A DNA stretch of 64,000 nucleotides. It comes from Pseudomonadota bacterium (lineage in GTDB: Bacteria > Pseudomonadota > Alphaproteobacteria > Rhizobiales > Xanthobacteraceae). Shown piece by piece: positions 58,571 to 64,000 of the stretch (positions are counted from its first letter, which is position 1; each line of letters starts with the position of its first letter). The notes beneath the pieces are model-generated. The model made no database searches and was not told the origin of the DNA. It saw only the letters and a list, made by a program, of their open reading frames with translations. A program made the position numbers and the translations under genes. The stretch lies in the NCBI GenBank assembly GCA_023387735.1, contig JAEWHP010000035.1, positions 124,001 through 188,000 on the forward strand. Direction: 5' to 3'.

Positions 58571-59580
58571 CAGCGCGGCTCCAGCGCGAGAACCGGCTTG
58601 ATCAATTTGCCCTCGGCGAACCGGGCGAAATTCTCCGGCAGCGCCTGCAATCCGAATTCGCCGTCGACGAAAACGCGATACTCGTCCTTGTAGCGGCGCA
58701 GCAGCGCAATGTTCGGTTCGAAATCGCCGATCGGAAAGTAGAAGGTCCGGATCATATAGAAATCCTTGCGCCGGAAGATCTTGCCCTCCTCGATCGTCCA
58801 GGGCGCCGCGTTCTCTCCGACCAGCACCAGCGCTCCGCGCGGCAACACCAGTTCGATGCCGAGGTTGCGCGCGGCATGGGCGCCGGAGCATTCCATGATC
58901 AGGGCGAAGCGCTTGCTGGTGTCGCCGACGGGATAGCTCTGCGCGCCAAAGGTTTGCGCGATTCCGAGACGCTCCGTATTTGGATCCGAAACGTGGATGT
59001 CGCCGTAGCCGGCGTCCCGAAGCGCAAGGATGACGCCCAGTCCGACCGGACCGGCACCGGTGACCAGCACCGGTCCGCTTTCATCCGGCGGTACGACGCG
59101 GCTGACAAAGCGCACCGCGTGGGCGGACGTGCCGATCGTATCCAGCAGCAGCGGCGCAAGGCTGTCTTCGATGTCGTCAGGCACCGGCAACAGGCAGTTC
59201 TCGGGCACCGGCAGATACTCGGCATACCCGCCCGGCCGGTTCCAGCCGATCAGGCTGGAAATCTCCAGGCACATCTGGGTGTCGCCGCGGCGGCAGGCGG
59301 CGCAGCGACCGCAGTGAACCGGGATATAGACGGCGCAGCGGCGGCCGTGCATGGCATGCCCGGCTTGTTCGACGACGCCAAAGATCTCGTGGCCGGCGGT
59401 AAACTCGGCGCCCTTGTGCCACAGCTTGAAATCCGAGCCGCACAGCGCCGTACGCGACACCCGCACGAGCACTTCACCAGTGCCGACATCGGGAATTTCG
59501 ACGCGCTGGATGGTGATGCGCTCGCCGCCATGAAACACGGCCGCTTCCATCGTGGCATTGGTCCGATCGAGTACCGTCAT
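58570..59580 (-). CDS. Zinc-dependent alcohol/polyol dehydrogenase
   Basis: Protein of 336 aa of the medium-chain dehydrogenase group. Catalytic zinc region T-A-L-C-G-S-D-F near residue 46 and G-H-E-I-F-G-V-V; structural zinc C-G-R-C-A-A-C-R-R-G-D-T-Q-M-C; Rossmann G-A-G-P-V-G-L-G. It is close to sorbitol and threonine dehydrogenases and likely oxidises the imported polyol. ATG at 59580 has CAGGAAG upstream. It sits between the permease and ATPase genes. Confidence 0.88.
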   Translation of the reverse strand: MTVLDRTNATMEAAVFHGGERITIQRVEIPDVGTGEVLVRVSRTALCGSDFKLWHKGAEFTAGHEIFGVVEQAGHAMHGRRCAVYIPVHCGRCAACRRGDTQMCLEISSLIGWNRPGGYAEYLPVPENCLLPVPDDIEDSLAPLLLDTIGTSAHAVRFVSRVVPPDESGPVLVTGAGPVGLGVILALRDAGYGDIHVSDPNTERLGIAQTFGAQSYPVGDTSKRFALIMECSGAHAARNLGIELVLPRGALVLVGENAAPWTIEEGKIFRRKDFYMIRTFYFPIGDFEPNIALLRRYKDEYRVFVDGEFGLQALPENFARFAEGKLIKPVLALEPR

Positions 59581-59591
59581 TGCACTTCCTG

Positions 59592-60419
59592 CTATCCCTT
59601 CACCGCGCCCAGCGTCAGCCCGGCCACCAGCCAGCGTTGAACCACCGTGGCGAGAAGCAGCGGCGGCAGCGCGATCAGCGTCGCGGCGGCCATCAGCGCG
59701 CCCCATTGGGTCGATCCTTCACCGACGAAATTGAACGCGGCCGCGATCAGCGTCTTGCTGTCGCCATTCGACAGCACCAGCGCGAACAGAAAATAGTTCC
59801 ACGAGAACACGAACGAGAGGATGGCGGCGACCGCGATCCCCGATCCCACCAGCGGCAACGCGATCTTCCAGAGGATGCGCGTGACGCTGCAACCATCGAC
59901 CTGTGCCGCCTCGAAGATGCTGCGCGGGATGTTGTCGAATGACGGCAGCAACACCCAGATCACGATCGGCAGCGTGATCACGGCGTGGCTCAGGATCAGC
60001 GCCGTGTAGGAGCCGATCATCCCGACCTGACGGAACATGACGTACCAGGGCAGCAGGAACAGCGTTCCCGGCGCCATGCGGGCGGCGAGCGTGAGAACCG
60101 CGGGCCAGGATATCCGGGTCCACGACACCGCGAACGCCGCGGGAATGCCGAACAGCAGTCCGAGCCCCGCCGATCCCAGCGTCACGATCAGGCTGTTGAC
60201 GGTGTAGGAGAAGAACGGCGTCGTCTTCATCAGCTGGCTGTAATTCTCGATGGTCGGCGAAAAGATCAGGGTCGGCGGATAGGCCGTGACCTCGAAGGAC
60301 GGCTTGAACGACGACAACACCATCCACACCGTGGGCGTCATGATCAGGATGCCGGCCAGCACCAGCTGCACGACATTGAGCTTGCGGATCAGGGAATCGC
60401 TCATCGGGGCGTCATTCAT
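59592..60419 (-). CDS. Carbohydrate ABC transporter permease (MalG type)
   Basis: Protein of 275 aa with six hydrophobic segments and the EAA loop I-F-E-A-A-Q-V-D-G-C-S-V-T-R-I-L-W-K-I-A-L-P-L. Partner of the MalF-type permease directly upstream; the pair forms the channel. Confidence 0.92.
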   Translation of the reverse strand: MNDAPMSDSLIRKLNVVQLVLAGILIMTPTVWMVLSSFKPSFEVTAYPPTLIFSPTIENYSQLMKTTPFFSYTVNSLIVTLGSAGLGLLFGIPAAFAVSWTRISWPAVLTLAARMAPGTLFLLPWYVMFRQVGMIGSYTALILSHAVITLPIVIWVLLPSFDNIPRSIFEAAQVDGCSVTRILWKIALPLVGSGIAVAAILSFVFSWNYFLFALVLSNGDSKTLIAAAFNFVGEGSTQWGALMAAATLIALPPLLLATVVQRWLVAGLTLGAVKG

Positions 60420-60427
60420 CGGTCAGC

Positions 60428-61315
60428 TCACCAGGCGACTGCGCCGCGCAGGCGATTGAAGGCGAGCACCGCGCCGAACACGATGGCGGTGAGCGTCAGC
60501 ATCAATGCGCTGGCATAGCCGATGTTGAAGAACTCGAAGCCGACGCGGAAGCCGTAGATATTGAGCGTGTTGGAGGCGTTGCCCGGTCCGCCCTGCGTCG
60601 TGATGTAGATGATGTCGAAGAACCGCAAGAGATCGACGCTGCGCAGGATCGTCGCGGTAACAATCGTCGGCAGCAGCAGCGGCAGCGTGATGCGCCAGAA
60701 GGTCTTGAACGCGGATGCGCCGTCGATCTGCGCCGCCTCGTAAACGCTTGGCGGCAGCGACTGCAATCCGCCGAGGACGATCAGGGCGACGTAGGGCGCC
60801 CATTGCCAGGTATCGATCATCGCCACCGTCGGGATCACCCAGACCGGCGAGGCCAGCCATTCCGATGGCGGCAATCCAACACTCTGCAGCAGGAAGTTCG
60901 CCGCGCCCAGCGACGGATCGAGGATCACGAGCCACATCATGCCGGCGACCACGGGCGGCATCATGAACGGCGAAATGAACAGCGAGCGCACGATCCCCGG
61001 CAGCCGCTTGGCATTGAACAGCACCAGCGCGAGCCAGATGCCCAAAACCAGTTGCAGGACCAGCGAGAGGACATAGAGCGCCAGCGTGACCCAGAGCCCA
61101 TGCCAGAATTCGCCGTCGCCGATCAGCTTGGCATAGTTGCCAAGGCCGACGAAGGATTGACGCCCGGTCGACGAGAACGAATGGAAGCTGAGCCATATGG
61201 TATAGACGACCGGAAACGCGATCATCGCCAGCGTGAAGATGACGGCAGGAGCCGACAGCGCCGCGAGTTCGGTGCGCTGCCGGTCCGGTGTTACGGCGTT
61301 GGCGGCATGGGCCAT
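60428..61315 (-). CDS. Carbohydrate ABC transporter permease (MalF type)
   Basis: Protein of 295 aa with six hydrophobic segments and the EAA loop V-Y-E-A-A-Q-I-D-G-A-S-A-F-K-T-F-W-R-I-T-L-P-L-L. It lies 8 nt upstream of the MalG-type gene and 49 nt downstream of the binding-protein stop. Confidence 0.92.
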   Translation of the reverse strand: MAHAANAVTPDRQRTELAALSAPAVIFTLAMIAFPVVYTIWLSFHSFSSTGRQSFVGLGNYAKLIGDGEFWHGLWVTLALYVLSLVLQLVLGIWLALVLFNAKRLPGIVRSLFISPFMMPPVVAGMMWLVILDPSLGAANFLLQSVGLPPSEWLASPVWVIPTVAMIDTWQWAPYVALIVLGGLQSLPPSVYEAAQIDGASAFKTFWRITLPLLLPTIVTATILRSVDLLRFFDIIYITTQGGPGNASNTLNIYGFRVGFEFFNIGYASALMLTLTAIVFGAVLAFNRLRGAVAW

Positions 61316-61364
61316 GACGACAGGGTCCGTGTGGTGGTCCGCCCCAGGAAGCAGCGCCGACGCG

Positions 61365-62666
61365 CTACTTCTGGGCGATGAGTTCGTCGAGACCCTTGTC
61401 GGCGTCCGCGCAGGCCTGATCCACGGTCTTCTGTTTGAGGATCAGGTCCTGCACCGCCTGGCCGATAAACTCGCGCGATTGCGGGTTGGCGACGATGGGA
61501 TAGCCCACCTCGGAAGAGCCCTTGGTGGCGAGCACGTCTAGCGCGGCTTGCCACTCCTTGCGCACGGGCTGCTCATCGATCCATTTGCGGTATTCCGGAT
61601 CGTTGGCGACAGCCGGGCGCGGCGGCGCGATGCCCTGCAACGCCATGCGCATCTGGATCTCGGGGCTGGTCGCCCATTGCACGAAGTACCAGGCGGCCTC
61701 GGGCTGCTTGCTGTGCGCGGAAACCGCCATACCCCACCCGATCGCGGTCGGCACCTGCCCCGCCTCGCCGGCCGGGAACGGCGCCAGGCCGGTGTCCTTC
61801 AGCCGCTCGCCGCCTTCCATCACGGTGCGCAGCTCATTGGAGGATTCGAACGACATCGCGGCGCGGCCGCTGCGATAAAGCGCGGATATCTGCTGGAAGC
61901 TGTAGTTGACCACGCCGGGCGGGCCGTAATCGCGCAGCAGACGGCTATAGGTATCCAGCGTCTCCTTGCCCTTCGGCGAGCAGAGATTCGACTTCCCGTT
62001 GGCCATGTAGCTGCCGCCGATATTGTGCAGCATGTTGCTGAAGGTGTAGGCGACCGCCGGCTTCAGGCCGCGCGACACGAACGGCGTGATCGAACTGTCG
62101 CACGCCTTGATCTTCTGCGCGGCGGCCTCCAGGTCCTTGATGGTCGCCGGCTTCTCGACACCGCACTTCTTGAGGATGTCGGTGCGGTAATACAGGATCG
62201 GTCCTTCGATGTTCATTGGCATGCTGGTGAGCTTGCCGTCGAAGGTCCCGGCCTTCAGCAACGCCTGGCTCAGGCCGGCATAATTGTAGTCCTTTGCCAC
62301 CGCGTTCTTGGCCAGCGCCGAGAGGTCGCCATACCAGCCCGCGGCGGCGAACTGCGGTCCCTCGCGCGACGGCAACGTCATGAAGACGTCGATTTCGTCG
62401 CTGCGTGCGTTCATGACCGTGACCAGCCGCTGACGCATTTGCTGCTCCTGGTAGCCGTCGACCTTGAGCGTCATGCCGGTCAGCTTCTCGAAGGCATCCT
62501 TGTTGGTCAGGAGCGCCTGCGACACCGGATTGTTGTTGGCGAGAAAGGTCACGGTCTTGCCCTGGAATTTCTTCCAGTCGAAATCGGCCGCGCCGGCCGC
62601 CGTCGTGACGGCTCCCAACGCAACGACGGTCACCGCGACACGCGTCGCTACTGTGCTTCCGGACAT
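61365..62666 (-). CDS. Carbohydrate ABC transporter substrate-binding protein
   Basis: Periplasmic family 1 solute-binding protein of about 433 aa with a signal peptide (ending A-A-G-A-A). N-terminus T-V-T-F-L-A-N-N-N-P-V-S-Q-A-L and the W-Y-F-V-Q-W-A-T-S region are typical of MalE/UgpB-type proteins. The ATG at 62666 has AAGGGAGG upstream; the 62687 start is longer without support. First gene of the minus-strand operon, controlled by the divergent LacI regulator. Confidence 0.9.
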   Translation of the reverse strand: MSGSTVATRVAVTVVALGAVTTAAGAADFDWKKFQGKTVTFLANNNPVSQALLTNKDAFEKLTGMTLKVDGYQEQQMRQRLVTVMNARSDEIDVFMTLPSREGPQFAAAGWYGDLSALAKNAVAKDYNYAGLSQALLKAGTFDGKLTSMPMNIEGPILYYRTDILKKCGVEKPATIKDLEAAAQKIKACDSSITPFVSRGLKPAVAYTFSNMLHNIGGSYMANGKSNLCSPKGKETLDTYSRLLRDYGPPGVVNYSFQQISALYRSGRAAMSFESSNELRTVMEGGERLKDTGLAPFPAGEAGQVPTAIGWGMAVSAHSKQPEAAWYFVQWATSPEIQMRMALQGIAPPRPAVANDPEYRKWIDEQPVRKEWQAALDVLATKGSSEVGYPIVANPQSREFIGQAVQDLILKQKTVDQACADADKGLDELIAQK

Positions 62667-62713
62667 GTATTCCTCCCTTGCGTCCACCCGTGTCTGGTTT
62701 GCCAGATCGAATA

Positions 62714-62727
62714 TGTAAACGGTTACA
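62714..62727. promoter_or_regulatory. LacI-type operator upstream of the binding-protein operon
   Basis: TGTAAACGGTTACA is a near-perfect 14-bp palindrome (one mismatch) with the central CG typical of LacI-family operators. It lies 48 bp upstream of the binding-protein ATG (62666), placed to repress the transport and catabolic operon. Confidence 0.7.
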
Positions 62728-62812
62728 GACTACGCCCTAACTGCGCACTGTCAAGCGCGCGGAAGTCCCGTATTTGCTGGACAGATTACTGGATTGGCGC
62801 CATCATTGTCGA

Positions 62813-62824
62813 TGTAACGTTACA
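62813..62824. promoter_or_regulatory. LacI-type operator upstream of the lacI-like gene
   Basis: TGTAACGTTACA is a perfect 12-bp palindrome with a central CG, ending 15 bp before the LacI GTG start at 62840. It shares the TGTAA half-site with the operator at 62714 but has 2 bp less between the halves. Position suggests autorepression, and with the other site 97 bp away DNA looping is possible. Confidence 0.7.
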
Positions 62825-62839
62825 GATGGCGAGTGCGAC

Positions 62840-63874
62840 GTGACAGAGGCACAGTCCGGGAGGTCGTCGAAACAAGGCATCCGCGCCGTCGCGGCGCGCG
62901 CCGGCGTTTCGACGGCATCGGTCTCGCGCGCGCTCAACAGCCCGGACTCCGTCAGCGCAGAATTGCGTCGCCGCATCGACGAGGCGGTGCAATCGGTCGG
63001 CTATATCCCGCACGCTTCGGCGCGCGCGCTGTCGTCGCGGCGCACCCGCACACTTGGCGCCATCATTCCAACCATCGACAACACGATGTTCGCGCGCGGC
63101 ATCGCGTCGCTGCAGAAGTACCTGTCATCGGTCGGCTACATGCTACTGCTGACGACGAGCGGCTACGATCTCGATGCGGAGCTGGAGCAGGCACGCAACC
63201 TGATCAGCCGCGGCGTCGACGGCCTGGTCCTGCGCGGCGACTGTCACCACGATACGCTGCGCAAGCTGCTCGCCGACAATGCCGTCCCCTTCGTCAATGT
63301 CGGGGTCTACCGGCCGGATCGCCCCTACCCCTGCGTCGGCACCGACAACGAGGCGGCGGCGCATCGCGCCGCGATGCATGTCGTCGAACTCGGTCACCGC
63401 AGGATCGGCGTGGTGTCGGCGCTGCAGCGGAACAACGATCGCGCCAGCGCGCGCGTCGAGGGCTTTCGCCGCGCATTGTCAGAGAATGGAATCGAACTGC
63501 CGCCGCAATGGCACATCGAGGTGCCCTATACGCTCGACGACGCGCGCGAGGCGGCGCGCTACCTGCTCAATCTGGCCGACCGGCCCACCGCCGTGGTCTG
63601 CGGCAACGACGTGATCGCCTATGGCGTGCTGCTGGAAGCCGAACGCAGCGGCTTCGCGGTCCCCCGCGACCTTTCGGTCGTCGGCTTCGACGATCTCGAC
63701 TGGAGCCGCCATCTCAGGCCGAGCCTCACCACCATCCAGGTTCCGACCGGCGACACCTGGCAGCGCGCCGGGGAATATCTGGTCCGGCATCTGGCCGGCG
63801 AACAGACCATCATGCATCACGAGGTCGATTATTCCCTGATCGTCCGGGAATCGACCGCGCCACCGCGCGCCTGA
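62840..63874 (+). CDS. LacI-family transcriptional repressor
   Basis: Protein of about 344 aa. N-terminal helix-turn-helix and hinge read I-R-A-V-A-A-R-A-G-V-S-T-A-S-V-S-R-A-L-N, followed by the sugar-binding periplasmic-like core with T-L-G-A-I-I-P-T and S-V-V-G-F-D-D-L-D-W-S. The start is GTG at 62840; a TTG at 62774 would put the operator inside the gene. Divergent from the transport operon; the inducer is probably the imported sugar or polyol. Confidence 0.9.
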   Translation: MTEAQSGRSSKQGIRAVAARAGVSTASVSRALNSPDSVSAELRRRIDEAVQSVGYIPHASARALSSRRTRTLGAIIPTIDNTMFARGIASLQKYLSSVGYMLLLTTSGYDLDAELEQARNLISRGVDGLVLRGDCHHDTLRKLLADNAVPFVNVGVYRPDRPYPCVGTDNEAAAHRAAMHVVELGHRRIGVVSALQRNNDRASARVEGFRRALSENGIELPPQWHIEVPYTLDDAREAARYLLNLADRPTAVVCGNDVIAYGVLLEAERSGFAVPRDLSVVGFDDLDWSRHLRPSLTTIQVPTGDTWQRAGEYLVRHLAGEQTIMHHEVDYSLIVRESTAPPRA

Positions 63875-63898
63875 CGCGAACGCATCAAGGAAGCCCCC

Positions 63899-64000
63899 AT
63901 GACCGCCCCGTTTTCACTGCCGCCAGGTTTTCATGCCGCCGTCGTCGGAGGCGCCGGCGGCATCGGCGCTGCGATCTGCAATCTCTTCTGCGACCTCGGC
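63899..64000 (+). CDS. Short-chain dehydrogenase/reductase, N-terminal fragment
   Basis: The first 34 codons of a gene that runs off the window. A-A-V-V-G-G-A-G-G-I-G-A-A-I is the Rossmann start of the SDR family (with G-G-A-G-G-I-G in place of T-G-x3-G-I-G). It starts 24 nt after the LacI stop and is likely a second dehydrogenase of the same polyol or sugar pathway. Confidence 0.78.
   Translation, partial: MTAPFSLPPGFHAAVVGGAGGIGAAICNLFCDLG

Noticed and set aside
1..64000. CRISPR arrays, tRNA or rRNA genes, integrases, transposases
   Set aside because: Looked for on both strands; no regular spacer-repeat arrays, cloverleaf sequences, rRNA motifs or recombinase proteins were seen.

Overview
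The window looks like chromosomal DNA of a high-GC alphaproteobacterium in the Bradyrhizobium / Nitrobacteraceae group. The evidence is the codon use, the ChvE/GguAB sugar transporter, the xoxF-cytochrome-flhA-gfa gene order, and the interspersed palindromic intergenic repeats typical of those genomes. No rRNA, tRNA, CRISPR array, prophage or insertion sequence was seen. This assignment is inference; no database search was possible.

Region 1 (1-7.7 kb, minus strand) is one tightly overlapping sugar operon: FadR-type regulator, Gfo/Idh/MocA sugar 1-dehydrogenase, aldose 1-epimerase, SMP-30 lactonase, ChvE binding protein, GguA and GguB transporter subunits, and the first 24 codons of a DapA-family enzyme. 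It fits non-phosphorylative oxidation of an aldose such as L-arabinose or D-galactose.

Region 2 (7.8-34.6 kb) is a lanthanide-dependent methanol oxidation island. It has a TonB receptor, a two-component system, S-formylglutathione hydrolase, a Lut/Ped-type set (exported DUF2380-like protein, binding protein, YVTN propeller, ABC ATPase, permease, exported 203-aa protein), a quinoprotein relay set (CxxCW rhodanese, XoxJ, zinc metallohydrolase, SoxYZ-like carrier), a second ABC transporter of the NitT/TauT class, several small exported proteins, a 26-residue pqqA missed by ordinary ORF calling, an AraC regulator, and xoxF-xoxG-flhA-gfa. XoxF carries the extra aspartate that marks lanthanide enzymes. 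Together these genes would import the metal, oxidise methanol to formaldehyde in the periplasm, and take formaldehyde through glutathione conjugates to formate.

Region 3 (34.7-41 kb) holds aroQ, a conserved hypothetical, a repeat-rich intergenic stretch, a large FAD/Fe-S oxidoreductase, a single-domain response regulator, a host-attachment family protein and a small exported protein.

Region 4 (41-55.5 kb) is a formate dehydrogenase locus. The structural genes (alpha with Cys at the Sec position, beta, gamma, a small Tat-signal protein, an HTH-TorD fusion chaperone) sit with a WD40-cytochrome c fusion, a DUF971 protein and a 51-aa membrane peptide. Upstream is a second accessory block: lipoate-ligase-like, DUF6505, DUF6352, DUF3305, DUF3306, and divergently a poly-[4Fe-4S] protein and an Mrp/NBP35 ATPase. 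This block would finish the methanol to CO2 route that region 2 begins.

Region 5 (55.5-64 kb) is a carbohydrate or polyol operon: binding protein, two permeases, zinc dehydrogenase, ABC ATPase, PfkB kinase and LacD-like aldolase. A LacI regulator and the start of a short-chain dehydrogenase lie on the other strand, and two LacI-type palindromes lie in the shared promoter region.
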